A stretch of 64,000 nt of DNA from Acetivibrio thermocellus ATCC 27405 (lineage in GTDB: Bacteria; Bacillota; Clostridia; Acetivibrionales; Acetivibrionaceae). Each line of letters begins with the position of its first letter. Within the stretch, counting starts at the first letter, position 1. The notes under the pieces were generated by a model. The model did not search any database. It worked only from the letters and a program-made list of their open reading frames with translations, and had not been told where the DNA came from. A program made the position numbers and the translations under genes. The DNA is taken from contig NC_009012.1 in assembly GCF_000015865.1 (NCBI RefSeq), forward strand, positions 1,915,081 through 1,979,080, in the 5' to 3' direction. Positions 44,787 to 53,195 of this stretch are shown piece by piece.

Positions 44787-46354
44787 TTATAAAAATAAAA
44801 TTCCCCTTTCATCATAAATTGATCCGTTGCGTTCATCCCCGTCATGCCTTAACGCGCGGTCAAGCGCCATAATTAACGCTACCGCGCCATCTATTCTCTC
44901 GGTGGATTTTTCTTTATCAGGCTTTATGTTTCCAGCTGGATCAGTTTTGACATAGATATTGTCCATCATCCAGCGCAGTACTGGATGGCCACCATGGGCG
45001 ATGCGTTCTTCCAATGTCAGCTTCATCAACTCTTTTGTAGGCGGCGACATATCTTTGAAACCCTGGCCGAACGGAACAACCGTAAAGCCCAAGGCCTCGA
45101 GGTTTTGCGTCATCTGAATTGCTCCCCAGCGGTCAAAGGCTATTTCCTTAATGTTATATTTCATCCCGAGCTCCTCAATAAAAGTCTCGATAAAACCGTA
45201 ATGCACGACGTTACCCTCAGTGGTATATAAAAAGCCCTGCCGCTCCCAGACATCATAAGGTACGTGATCTCTCCGCACACGCTGATCGATATTCTCCTCC
45301 GGTATCCAGAAAAAAGTCAGTATCTGATATTTGTCCGATTCATCAAGCGGCGGAAACACCAGTACAAATGCAGTAATATCGGTAGTAGATGACAGGTCAA
45401 GTCCTCCGTAACAGGTTCTGCCGCGCAATTTTTCCGCATCAACAGGAAACGCACACTTATCCCATTTATCCATTGGCATCCAGCGCACCGATTGTTTCAC
45501 CCACTGATTTAAGCGGAGCTGACGGAATAAATTTTCCTCTGCGGGGTTTTGCTTGGCATTTTCACAAGCCACCCTCAGTTTTTCGATGTCGACTGTAATG
45601 CCTAGTGACGGATTAACCTTTCTCCATACCTTTTCACTTGTCCAGTCGTCGGTATCGGATGCGCTGTAGATAACAGGGTAGAAAGTCGGATCTATCTTAC
45701 GTCCCTGCAGAATATCCTCTGCCTTTTGATGCACTTCCCAGCAGATGGAATTGCGGTCTGTGCCAGCAGTTGTGATCAGGAAAAACAGCGGTTGTTTTCT
45801 TGCATCGCCAGATCCGTGAAGCATTACATCATAAAGATCCCTGTTTGGCTGAGCATGAAGTTCGTCAAATACCACACCATGGACGTTTAGGCCATGTTTC
45901 GTATATGCCTCCGCTGAAAGCACCTGATAAAAACTGCCTAACGGTTTATAAACCAGCCGCTTCTGTGACAGCATTGGTTTAATTCGAGATTTTAATGCCG
46001 GACACTGTTCCACCATATCTACTGCAACGTCGAAAACAATGGATGCCTGCTGACGATCAGACGCACATCCATAAACCTCGCCACCATGCTCGAAATCACC
46101 ACAGGTAAGATATAAAGCAATTGCCGCTGCAAGTTCGCTCTTACCCTGCTTTTTGGGATTTCTATATAGGCAGTGTTAAACTGCCGGTATCCGTTAGGTT
46201 TCAAGATTCCGAATATGTCCCGGACAATCTGTTCCTGCCAGTCAATTAATTCAAAAGGCATTCCATACCATTCACCCTTGGTATGCTTCAGGCAGTTTAT
46301 AAAAGTAACAGCGGCATCCGCCGCTTCCTTGTCATATCGAGAACCTTCCGCCAT
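44787..46354 (-). pseudogene. terL: Terminase large subunit, frameshifted at Walker A
   Basis: The N-terminal frame (46019-46354) reads AEGSRYDKEAADAAVTFINC ... YIEIPK and then loses homology. The downstream frame (44787 to the A-run) is open from the same point and reads KKQGKSELAAAIALYLTC, continuing into the ATPase and nuclease domains (VEQCPALKSRIK, FDELHAQPNRDLYDVM, GGLDLSSTTDITAF). One extra A in an A5 run joins them and restores the Walker A lysine. Without it no packaging motor is made. An ATG at 46354 is the first canonical start, but similarity-like codons continue upstream to about 46,400. Confidence 0.85.
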
Positions 46355-46422
46355 AAACTTGGTTGGTTTATATCGTTTTAACTTCCGCAGCTTTGCCGCC
46401 TCCTTTCCTAAAATTGAGCAAG

Positions 46423-46450
46423 AAAAAAGGAACCTCAGGGATGAAGTTCC
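46423..46450 (-). terminator. Intrinsic terminator upstream of the large terminase
   Basis: GGAAC and GTTCC arms around a CA-rich loop are followed by TTTTTTCTTG on the minus strand. It lies between the DUF5049 gene and terL and may reduce read-through of the preceding cassette. Confidence 0.5.
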
Positions 46451-46492
46451 TCTCGTTAGTGGATTTCTATGAAGCCTGTTACGTTATTACTG

Positions 46493-46687
46493 TTATCGTT
46501 TGCCTGTCAGGATAAACTCGGCATATTCTTTTTTGTGTTCATTTAGAAAGACCACCAATTCATAATAACCCTTTTTGTATGCCTCCTCCTGCACTCTTGG
46601 CAAATCAAACATATTGCAGACACCGCTGTCCCGTATGACAATTATCTGCCGGTAAATCTTATCAGTTATCAGATTTTCTATACCCAT
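46493..46687 (-). CDS. DUF5049-like small phage protein
   Basis: This is a 64-residue helical protein (TDKIYRQIIVIRDSGVCNMFDL ... EEAYKKGYYELVVFLNEHKKEYAEFIL) that matches the small DUF5049 proteins found beside terminases in Firmicutes prophages. It follows the GGCT gene with four bases between. Function is unknown. Confidence 0.72.
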   Translation of the reverse strand: MGIENLITDKIYRQIIVIRDSGVCNMFDLPRVQEEAYKKGYYELVVFLNEHKKEYAEFILTGKR

Positions 46688-46690
46688 GTC

Positions 46691-47158
46691 CTACACCTCA
46701 GACTTCTCTGCCGCTGAAATTGAATCTCTTACCGCTTTATTGAGAACTGAAATATCAAAGCCCGCGTCTATATATCCGTGCCGAATCACCTCGTAATAGT
46801 AACGACCCGGTGCTCCCAGTGGTCTGCCTTCATTCATGATATACACCATTGCGGGTACCCACTGCCCTTTGAAACGTACCTTAACTGTTTCTTTCCGGTA
46901 TAGATGCGGATAACCTTCATATCTGTCCAGCGCTTTCTCATCATTAGGCATGATTCTCCAAAGCAGTACTGGTACTCTTTCACCTTTTTGTTTTTCTATT
47001 GTCGCTACTGCGCCGCCATTCCCTCCTCTGAATAACAGCCGGTATCCTGTGAGTTTTGCACTCCCCAGCACTTTTGCCGTCGGGCAGCGGTATGCCATCT
47101 GCCTTAAGTTCAGATTGCTTCCGTATGCTAAATATATGGTTCCTTTTTCTTTGCTCAT
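46691..47158 (-). CDS. Gamma-glutamylcyclotransferase-fold (GGCT/AIG2-like) protein
   Basis: This is a 155-residue protein with the GGCT substrate-binding loop TIYLAYGSNLNLRQM (about 7-21) and the likely catalytic Glu in DRYEGYPHLYRKE (about 78-90). Phage GGCT proteins are often encoded with amidoligases and are thought to cut or reshape gamma-glutamyl amide bonds made by them. It lies directly downstream of the amidoligase gene, separated by a GC-rich hairpin. Confidence 0.87.
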   Translation of the reverse strand: MSKEKGTIYLAYGSNLNLRQMAYRCPTAKVLGSAKLTGYRLLFRGGNGGAVATIEKQKGERVPVLLWRIMPNDEKALDRYEGYPHLYRKETVKVRFKGQWVPAMVYIMNEGRPLGAPGRYYYEVIRHGYIDAGFDISVLNKAVRDSISAAEKSEV

Positions 47159-47185
47159 CGTATCATCCTCCTTGTATTTACCAAG

Positions 47186-47209
47186 GCAGGGGCGGAGATC
47201 CGCCCCTGC
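47186..47209. other. GC-rich hairpin between amidoligase and GGCT genes
   Basis: GCAGGGGCGG and CCGCCCCTGC form a perfect 10-bp stem around AGAT. It has no T-tract on either strand, so it is not a simple terminator. It may stabilise or process the cassette transcript. Confidence 0.4.
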
Positions 47210-47219
47210 GCTTGTCTAT

Positions 47220-48119
47220 CTATGCCGCCCGAAACCGCCATGCCGCGTTGCCGCCCAAGTGTTTGCAAAGGTGCTCCCGACAATTTTTGAACTCATCACC
47301 AATAAGTCCTATGCGGTTGAGATATGTCCGCATGGCAAACTTCTCGTTCTCGACCTGCGGCTTTTTGCTGGAAGCGCATTTTTGCGTCAGCGCCTGATGG
47401 TTGAGCGCCAAGGCAAGGACGATGTAGCTCCTTATTATCCCGGCGTGGAGTTCGCTGTTGAAGCCGCGAAGCTCGATCGTACCGTTGCCGTTGAAAAAGC
47501 TGTGCAGATTGAGAAAATAGTACCGACTTCCATGATATCGCTGGCTGCGGCTTTCGCTGTAACCCTCATACCAGATGCTCTCAATCGCCGCCATGGTTTT
47601 GGGCTTACGCCGATTCATCTTCTCAACCAGTGCCGCATCCATCTTTTTACAAAACCGCATCCTGTCCGGCTCAATCTGCAATGCTTTATAGAAAAGGTCA
47701 TTCTTGCTGGCGATAATATTGATAAAATTGCGGATGCTTCGAGGCGTGTGGTCTGCCCCGTCTATATGGATATGGATCCCACAGCTTGTGTTTGCAAAAC
47801 CTCCCGCCTTGCGAAGCCTCCTTACCAATTCCTGCAGGGTTTCAATGTCCTCGCGGTATGTCAGTATCGGACTTACCAACTCGACGCTATATTCCCGGCC
47901 AGCCGCCGCAATCCGGCCGTTTTCCTTTTTCTGAGTCCGAATGCTCCCGTCGCTCATGAATTTCCATATCCGTCCATCCGGTGCAATAACCTTTTGGGTA
48001 TCGTAATAATCTCCGCTGGATTCAATCCTCCCTCCAAGAAAAGCTGCTGCAGTTTTTGCCGCCTGTTTTCTTGTAATCCCCGTCAATTCTACCTCGATTC
48101 CAAATCTCGTTGTAAGCAT
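47220..48119 (-). CDS. Amidoligase-family protein (ATP-dependent carboxylate-amine ligase)
   Basis: This is a 299-residue member of the amidoligase_2 family. The ATP/Mg signature is RFGIEVELTG (about 5-14, Glu9/Glu11). EYSVELVSP (about 77-84), TSCGIHIHIDGAD (about 111-123) and TIELRGFNSELH match the glutamine-synthetase-like catalytic fold. It probably links an amino group to a carboxylate, perhaps on a peptide or protein. The start is the ATG with GAGGAG upstream; a longer frame lacks such a site. The last 55 residues match those of the upstream neighbour. Confidence 0.85.
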   Translation of the reverse strand: MLTTRFGIEVELTGITRKQAAKTAAAFLGGRIESSGDYYDTQKVIAPDGRIWKFMSDGSIRTQKKENGRIAAAGREYSVELVSPILTYREDIETLQELVRRLRKAGGFANTSCGIHIHIDGADHTPRSIRNFINIIASKNDLFYKALQIEPDRMRFCKKMDAALVEKMNRRKPKTMAAIESIWYEGYSESRSQRYHGSRYYFLNLHSFFNGNGTIELRGFNSELHAGIIRSYIVLALALNHQALTQKCASSKKPQVENEKFAMRTYLNRIGLIGDEFKNCREHLCKHLGGNAAWRFRAA

Positions 48120-48260
48120 TGCGCTTTCTCCTCGCTTTCTCTGTGTTTTTTGCCCTTTGGCAGTGTACATTAGGCCATTGAAAACACAGGATAGCAAGGC
48201 AATTCTGCATGAGTTTCCGCTGGATTTTGGACAATTTTACATATCTTGATTTGTGTACAT

Positions 48261-48491
48261 TTACAGCTTTCTGATCACATCTATACCATAGGCTGCACCC
48301 AGAGAAGAACCGCAGTCCCAGTTGATATGAACGGTTCCGATATCATCCACGAAAGATACTGTTCCTTGGTCTCCCGGTTTCAGCTTAGAATACGGATCAT
48401 CCATGCAGATAAGTTCAACGCGTGTTCCCGGTGGATACTGCTCTTTAAGGCGAAGGACTGTTTCTTTTGAAGGAAAGCCTCTTGCACTCAT
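48261..48491 (-). CDS. DUF4314-domain protein
   Basis: This is a 76-residue protein with the DUF4314 pattern: RLKEQYPPGTRVELICMDDP, KPGDQGTVSFVDDIGTVHINWD and GSSLGAAYGIDVIR. DUF4314 proteins are beta-barrel-like and common in Firmicutes phage and ICE cassettes; their role is unknown. The start is the ATG with AGGAGG seven bases upstream. It overlaps none of its neighbours. Confidence 0.8.
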   Translation of the reverse strand: MSARGFPSKETVLRLKEQYPPGTRVELICMDDPYSKLKPGDQGTVSFVDDIGTVHINWDCGSSLGAAYGIDVIRKL

Positions 48492-48516
48492 AGTCCGTCC
48501 TCCTCTCCAGGATAAA

Positions 48517-49209
48517 TCATTCATTTTCGTCCACCGCCTTTGCTCTGCCTTTCCGATACGCCCCGTTACCGGACAGCCTTGAAAGTAACACCTTGCGTTC
48601 AGTTTTGAAGTTATCACCTATAAACCCCAACCTAAGCAGGAAACAGCGAAAAGCATATTTTTCATTATCTGTTGGTTTTTCTTTTCGTAGTACTCGCTTC
48701 TGTAATTTTGCCTGTTCTGCCATCTGCTTTGCCAGCGTTATATAGGTCTGCACTTCATCAGCATTTAAAGTCGCGTTCCAGAAAGGAAAGGAAATCTCAT
48801 CATTTTCAGCTAAGACTACAAGTTCCCCCTCAATCAACATTGCCTTCTTTATCAATGTCTCTTTGCTGGCCAGCATATTATTTAGGTTTTCAAGGCTAAT
48901 CTCGCTAAAGCCCTCCAACGAAAGAGTAATTGTCATGGTTTCCTCTGCTGAAAAACCCTCCACATTCAACGCGTCAATAACTGAACGGATGGTTTTTATT
49001 TCATTGAGACTGATTTTCGGTGAGTGAACCACACTGTCCCTGTCAATCGTCCAACTGCCAGCAGATTTTTCGTCTTTAATCTCATACAAAAACTCCGGTG
49101 CTCCGGCATAGCGCACCTGGCCTTCAAGGGCTTCAGCTATGACCGAGGCAATGGCTTTTCTCTCCTGACCGACAATCTTCTGTGAAAAGCGAAAGCTGTT
49201 ATTGCTCAT
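48517..49209 (-). CDS. Degenerate amidoligase paralogue (predicted inactive)
   Basis: This is a 230-residue protein collinear with the amidoligase encoded downstream. Matching blocks are LENLNNMLASKETLIKKAML (against IRNFINIIASKNDLFYKALQ) and, at the end, TDNEKYAFRCFLLRLGFIGD (against VENEKFAMRTYLNRIGLIGD). The catalytic blocks are changed: FGIEVEL becomes FRFSQKI and the HIHID core becomes ITLSLEG, so no metal/ATP Glu or His pair remains. It is probably a regulatory or structural partner (pseudoenzyme) of the active paralogue. ATG with GGGAGG upstream is preferred to a GTG three codons earlier. Confidence 0.7.
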   Translation of the reverse strand: MSNNSFRFSQKIVGQERKAIASVIAEALEGQVRYAGAPEFLYEIKDEKSAGSWTIDRDSVVHSPKISLNEIKTIRSVIDALNVEGFSAEETMTITLSLEGFSEISLENLNNMLASKETLIKKAMLIEGELVVLAENDEISFPFWNATLNADEVQTYITLAKQMAEQAKLQKRVLRKEKPTDNEKYAFRCFLLRLGFIGDNFKTERKVLLSRLSGNGAYRKGRAKAVDENE

Positions 49210-49251
49210 GCCATACACCTCCCCTCAAATAAGCTAAAACATTTTTGATTC

Positions 49252-49285
49252 CCATAAAAAATCCCACCTTTCCTTTTTGGTGGGG
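49252..49285 (-). terminator. Intrinsic terminator after the methyltransferase genes
   Basis: CCCACC (49263-49268) and GGTGGG (49279-49284) form a stem followed on the minus strand by ATTTTTTATGGG. Outer arms CCCCTCAAA/TTTTGAGGGG extend the fold. It marks the end of the methylase transcription unit. Confidence 0.6.
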
Positions 49286-49325
49286 TACATTAACGCTCTG
49301 TTTTGAGGGGAAAGCAAGGACATTT

Positions 49326-50579
49326 TTAATCAATCTGTGTTTCCGCGTAAGGTATTTTTTCACTACCTGTTACCAAGAATACTGAATCTGCGCCAAATTG
49401 TGAAACATAGCGCTTTACAATCACATCGCAGTATTTCGGGTCAAGCTCCATCATAAAACAAACCCGCCCGGTCTGCTGTGCCGCAATCATTGTCGTACCA
49501 GAACCACCGAACAGGTCAAGAGTTAAATCTCCAATATGGGAACTATTGAGCATTGCCTTTGCTACAAGCGATACCGGCTTCATGGTAGGGTGCTCCTCCG
49601 ATACTTTAGGACGGGGTATCTCCCAAACATCTGACTGTTTACGGTCTTTAAGCGGGCAAAGGCGTGTTCCTTCAAGCCAACCGTACCAGATCGGCTCGTA
49701 CTGGGTATGATAGTCCTTTCTTGACAGTACCAAGCTGTCTTTTTTCCATATAATTGTGCTCGACCAGTGATACCCTGCCTCCCGCATGACGTTCATCAAA
49801 CTGCCCCATTCCTGAGCACTCATTACTATATAGGTCATGCATCCGGCTTCAGAAACCTCTTTCATGCATTTAAAAGCGCGCAATAAAAAAGCGCCGAATT
49901 CTTCGGTGCTCATATTGTCATTTAGAATTTGTCTTGGCTTCCAGCTTGGATGCCTGGTATCTGAACCGTAATCAACATTCCAGGGTGGGTCGGTGAAAAC
50001 AAATCTCGCCTTTTGTCCGTTCATCAGCTTTTGCACATCTGAAAGCATGGTGCTATCACCGCACATCAGACGGTGGCTGCCAAGCACCCATATGTCGCCC
50101 TTTTTAGTGACCGGAGTTTCAATCTCTGCAATTGCCTTTTCTGTATCGAAATTATCCTCTTTGACATTAGCGGTTGTTTTATCACGGAACAACTCATCAA
50201 TTTCCGCAGCATCAAACCCGGTAAGAGAAACGTCAAAACCATCTTCATTTAAATCCATAAGCAGATCGGTCAAAAGCGGAATATCAAACTCGCCACTGAT
50301 TTTATTCAGTGCAACATTGAGCGCCTTTTCCCGCTGTTCATCCAAATCAACTACAACACAGTCGATCTCCTTATACCCCAAAGCTGTAAGTACTTTATAA
50401 CGCTGATGTCCGCCGACAATGTTCCCGGTGCGTTTATTCCATATAACCGGCTCTACATATCCAAACTCTTCAATAGACCGACGTAATTTTTCATATTCAG
50501 GGTCACCAGGCTTTAAATCTTTCCGCGGATTATATTTAGATGGTTTTAGTTTTTCTGTTGGTATTTTCAGTATATCCAT
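49326..50579 (-). CDS. ParB-domain DNA methyltransferase, DPPW class
   Basis: This is a 417-residue fusion. An N-terminal ParB-like domain (about 1-110, IVGGHQRYKVLTALG) is joined to an N6/N4 amino-methyltransferase with motif IV VFTDPPWNVDYG (about 195-206) before the SAM motif LDLFGGSGTTMIAAQQTG (about 355-372), that is, beta-class order. DPPW suggests N6-adenine methylation. It follows its paralogue by five bases. Such phage methylases protect the genome from host restriction; no restriction partner is seen. The ParB part may set DNA contact or processivity. Confidence 0.88.
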   Translation of the reverse strand: MDILKIPTEKLKPSKYNPRKDLKPGDPEYEKLRRSIEEFGYVEPVIWNKRTGNIVGGHQRYKVLTALGYKEIDCVVVDLDEQREKALNVALNKISGEFDIPLLTDLLMDLNEDGFDVSLTGFDAAEIDELFRDKTTANVKEDNFDTEKAIAEIETPVTKKGDIWVLGSHRLMCGDSTMLSDVQKLMNGQKARFVFTDPPWNVDYGSDTRHPSWKPRQILNDNMSTEEFGAFLLRAFKCMKEVSEAGCMTYIVMSAQEWGSLMNVMREAGYHWSSTIIWKKDSLVLSRKDYHTQYEPIWYGWLEGTRLCPLKDRKQSDVWEIPRPKVSEEHPTMKPVSLVAKAMLNSSHIGDLTLDLFGGSGTTMIAAQQTGRVCFMMELDPKYCDVIVKRYVSQFGADSVFLVTGSEKIPYAETQID

Positions 50580-50584
50580 AAATC

Positions 50585-51883
50585 TTAACCCTCCAGTTTG
50601 ATGGCTTTTTCGCCGGTGAATTCCTCCCAGCGCTTAACAGCTAAATCACAGTAAACAGGGGATAACTCCATTGCGTAGCATTTACGCTCGGTCTGTTCAG
50701 CCGCAATTATAGTAGTTCCGCTACCAGAGAACGGCTCAAGCACAATACCGCCTTTGTCGCTGTGCATTTTGATGCACCGCCATGGAAGCTCCACAGGGAA
50801 CATTGCAGGATGCTCCTTGTTTGCCCGTACAGTGGTCATCTCCCATATCCCAGCATAACCCCATTTCTTGCGTTCTTCCTTTGTAAGCCGTTTCACAAAT
50901 TTATAACTGTGTCCCGCAAAGGCTGAAAGCCATACATATTCCTGATCGTTATATTCCTCAACTTCTCCTTTATTGCTGAAGGCCGAAATATACTCATACT
51001 GCTGAACCGGCTTGTTTGAAACAAGATGATAGGGTCCTACACCAAAGTTCTGCCCCTGCTTCTTCCAAATACGGATCCAGATAGGTCGATAGCCATTGTC
51101 CAAAAACATATTCACGCTGTACACGCTGGTTGGTTCAATAAACTGGGAGCCGGTTGCATATAAATCACCTAAGTTCCAGCAGACAATATCTGCATACCTG
51201 CATAAGTTTCTAATCACTGGGCGTACTGTCTCGAACCATGGCTCAATCCCGGCTTTTTCATATTCTTTGCCTACCCCATAAGGCGGGGAAGTCACTGCCA
51301 TCTGTGCGTGACACCCTTCCATCAACTTCTCAAAATCCTCATTCTTCGTAGAGTCGCCGCACATCAAGCGATGATTCCCGAGAAGCCAGATATCGCCCCG
51401 CTTCGTTACCGGCTCGCGCTGCACGATTTCCTCATGCGCTTTATCTATGTCAAAGCTGTCTTGTACCGCCTCTTTGGAGTACCATCGGTTAAGTAGTTCG
51501 TCTATTTCAGAGGCGTCAAACCCTGTAAGCGAAACATCAAATGCACCTGCGTCCAACTCAGCCATCAGTTCGGCCAGTTTATTCTCGTCCCACTCTCCTT
51601 GAATCTTATTGAGAGCAAGATTAAGCGCTTTTTCTCTCTGCGGGTCAAGATCCACTACAACGCAGTCTATCTCAGTCTGTCCCAAGTCCAGCAAAACCTT
51701 TAAGCGTTGATGCCCGCCTACCACATTACCTGTTTTTTGGTTCCAGATAACAGGCTCCACATAGCCAAATTCCTCTATTGACCGTTTTAGCTTTTCATAT
51801 TCCTTATCGCCAGGTTTTAAATCCTTGCGCGGGTTGTATGCTGCTGGATTAAGTTTTTCAACAGATATTTTTTGTATGTTCAT
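50585..51883 (-). CDS. ParB-domain DNA methyltransferase, SPPY class
   Basis: This is a 432-residue paralogue of the next gene. Its ParB-like N-terminus is nearly identical in layout (NPRKDLKPGDKEYEKLKR, VVGGHQRLKVLLDLG). The methyltransferase has motif IV AVTSPPYGVGKEY and motif I LEPFSGSGTTIIAAEQT. SPPY is typical of N4-cytosine enzymes, so the pair may modify different bases. The gene overlaps a small upstream gene by 26 bp. Confidence 0.88.
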   Translation of the reverse strand: MNIQKISVEKLNPAAYNPRKDLKPGDKEYEKLKRSIEEFGYVEPVIWNQKTGNVVGGHQRLKVLLDLGQTEIDCVVVDLDPQREKALNLALNKIQGEWDENKLAELMAELDAGAFDVSLTGFDASEIDELLNRWYSKEAVQDSFDIDKAHEEIVQREPVTKRGDIWLLGNHRLMCGDSTKNEDFEKLMEGCHAQMAVTSPPYGVGKEYEKAGIEPWFETVRPVIRNLCRYADIVCWNLGDLYATGSQFIEPTSVYSVNMFLDNGYRPIWIRIWKKQGQNFGVGPYHLVSNKPVQQYEYISAFSNKGEVEEYNDQEYVWLSAFAGHSYKFVKRLTKEERKKWGYAGIWEMTTVRANKEHPAMFPVELPWRCIKMHSDKGGIVLEPFSGSGTTIIAAEQTERKCYAMELSPVYCDLAVKRWEEFTGEKAIKLEG

Positions 51884-52040
51884 GCTGCATTCTCCTGTTC
51901 AATATTTTCTTAAGACCCTTTTTTGCGCCCTCACAATCTCCGTTTATTACTTGTCCCCGCAGAGTCTTAAACTGCTGCTTCGTTAAATGGTCTTTATATT
52001 TTCTTAGTTCCCTAAGAAAGATTGAATTTGTTTTATGCAT
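51858..52040 (-). CDS. Small basic phage protein between small terminase and methylases
   Basis: This is a 60-residue protein starting at an ATG that overlaps the small terminase stop (TGATG). The sequence RELRKYKDHLTKQQFKTLRGQVINGDCEGAKKGL is helical and basic, and could bind DNA. I do not recognise a family. Confidence 0.6.
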   Translation of the reverse strand: MHKTNSIFLRELRKYKDHLTKQQFKTLRGQVINGDCEGAKKGLKKILNRRMQHEHTKNIC

Positions 52041-52591
52041 CAGCCACCCCTCCTGGCTGTCAGTAGTTTTTCCATCACATCGTCGTGGGGAGTGGCCCCC
52101 TTGTATTCGGTAGCACAGTTTTCCCGCACGACTTGATAAATTTGATACCACAGGTTATTGGCCTGTTTCATAAAGCTTTGACTCATAGCCACATAAGGTG
52201 ACGGGATGGCATTGCCAGTTGTCGGATGTTTAGCAAGAAAGCCAAATTCAGTGATACATTCCTCGCACTTGATCCACCGCGCCACACTCTGGGCATATTG
52301 CTCTATAAGCTGCGCAGGGATAAGGTGAACACACCTGCGTTCCTTAAGCCACTGCCATGTTTTTTCGTATATTTCCACCGCCAGTGTTGTTTTTCCGTTC
52401 TTCTGCTTTGCAGCAAGATAATCCCTCGGTGGCGGCATGCTCTCTCCTTCTAGTTCCGCAGCATCCGTAAACTCCATTACCATGAGCTTTCGTCTGCCGG
52501 GGTTTCCTTCCAAAATCTTATCCGCCAGAGGCTTTTTCTTCTGTCCTGCACCGATACGTGCCCCGCCGCGGTTGGTACCGTCCTTTGCCAT
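52040..52591 (-). CDS. terS: Phage terminase small subunit, P27 family
   Basis: This is a 183-residue protein with the P27 pattern: basic N-terminus GGARIGAGQKKKPLADKILEGNPGRRKL (a DNA-binding-like tail), then PPPRDYLAAKQKNGKTTLAVEIYEKTWQWL and the central helices SPYVAMSQSFMKQANNLWYQIYQ. It should recognise the packaging site and load the large terminase. The start follows GAGGTG with six-base spacing. Confidence 0.85.
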   Translation of the reverse strand: MAKDGTNRGGARIGAGQKKKPLADKILEGNPGRRKLMVMEFTDAAELEGESMPPPRDYLAAKQKNGKTTLAVEIYEKTWQWLKERRCVHLIPAQLIEQYAQSVARWIKCEECITEFGFLAKHPTTGNAIPSPYVAMSQSFMKQANNLWYQIYQVVRENCATEYKGATPHDDVMEKLLTARRGG

Positions 52592-52711
52592 ACACATCAC
52601 CTCGATTCATGTAAAAATAAACAGGGGATATACCCCGTTTGAAACTGCGATTTTTCGCGCGTGACCCCCCGCCCGTTGCACAAAACTGCTTCACCAGAGA
52701 TTTTGACCCCC

Positions 52712-53071
52712 CTACCGTCTTGCCCATCGCTCTCCTTCGCGGGCAGTGATCGATGAGTGACATTGTTTGCATAGACTCATAAGGTTACTGTCTGCATTGG
52801 TTCCGCCTTTGGATAAAGGGATAATATGATGTACCTCTTCGGCTGGTGTAAGCCTTCCGTACTTTTGGCACTCCTCGCAAAGCGGATGCTCTGAGATATA
52901 TCTGTCCCTGATGCGTTTCCATCTCCGGTCATAGCGTTTTCTTGTTTGGGGATCTCGTTCGTATTTGTTGTAATAAGCATCCATTTGCCTTTGATGCATG
53001 TCGCAGTACCTTCCGTCCGTCAGTTCAGGACAGCCAGGAAAGGAGCAAGGCCTTTTTGGTTTTCTTGGCAT
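52712..53071 (-). CDS. HNH endonuclease (terminase-associated)
   Basis: This is a 119-residue HNH protein. The zinc and catalytic region reads CEECQKYGRLTPAEEVHHIIPLSKGG followed by NLMSLCKQCHSS, giving the HH-N-H triad and two CxxC knuckles. HNH genes just upstream of terS/terL assist DNA packaging in HK97-like phages. AAAGGAGGTGG precedes the ATG. Upstream is the second copy of the leader element. Confidence 0.88.
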   Translation of the reverse strand: MPRKPKRPCSFPGCPELTDGRYCDMHQRQMDAYYNKYERDPQTRKRYDRRWKRIRDRYISEHPLCEECQKYGRLTPAEEVHHIIPLSKGGTNADSNLMSLCKQCHSSITAREGERWARR

Positions 53072-53097
53072 CTGGCCACCTCCTTTACGCGTATAAA

Positions 53098-53195
53098 AAA
53101 GCCCTCACAGGTTCATCCCATGAAGGCTTATCTATAATTTTTCACAATACCATTATATTTGGATTTATAATGAATTTCATCTCATAAAAATCTCA
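53098..53195 (-). promoter_or_regulatory. Leader element copy B upstream of the HNH/terS operon
   Basis: On the minus strand this has TGAGATTTTTATGAGATG, a 20-nt spacer, TATAATG and then TAT-GTGAAAAA (53195 to 53138). A stem-loop AAGCC...GGGCTT with TTTTTTAT (about 53131-53098) follows. The same order and spacing occur in copy A 362 bp upstream. TATAATG could be a -10 box. The terminator right after it suggests attenuation or antitermination of the late operon. Confidence 0.65.

Noticed and set aside
46950-48173. 407-codon plus-strand open frame opposite the amidoligase and GGCT genes
   Set aside because: It is antisense to two recognisable protein families, has no ribosome site or family match, and is explained by the codon use of the opposite strand.
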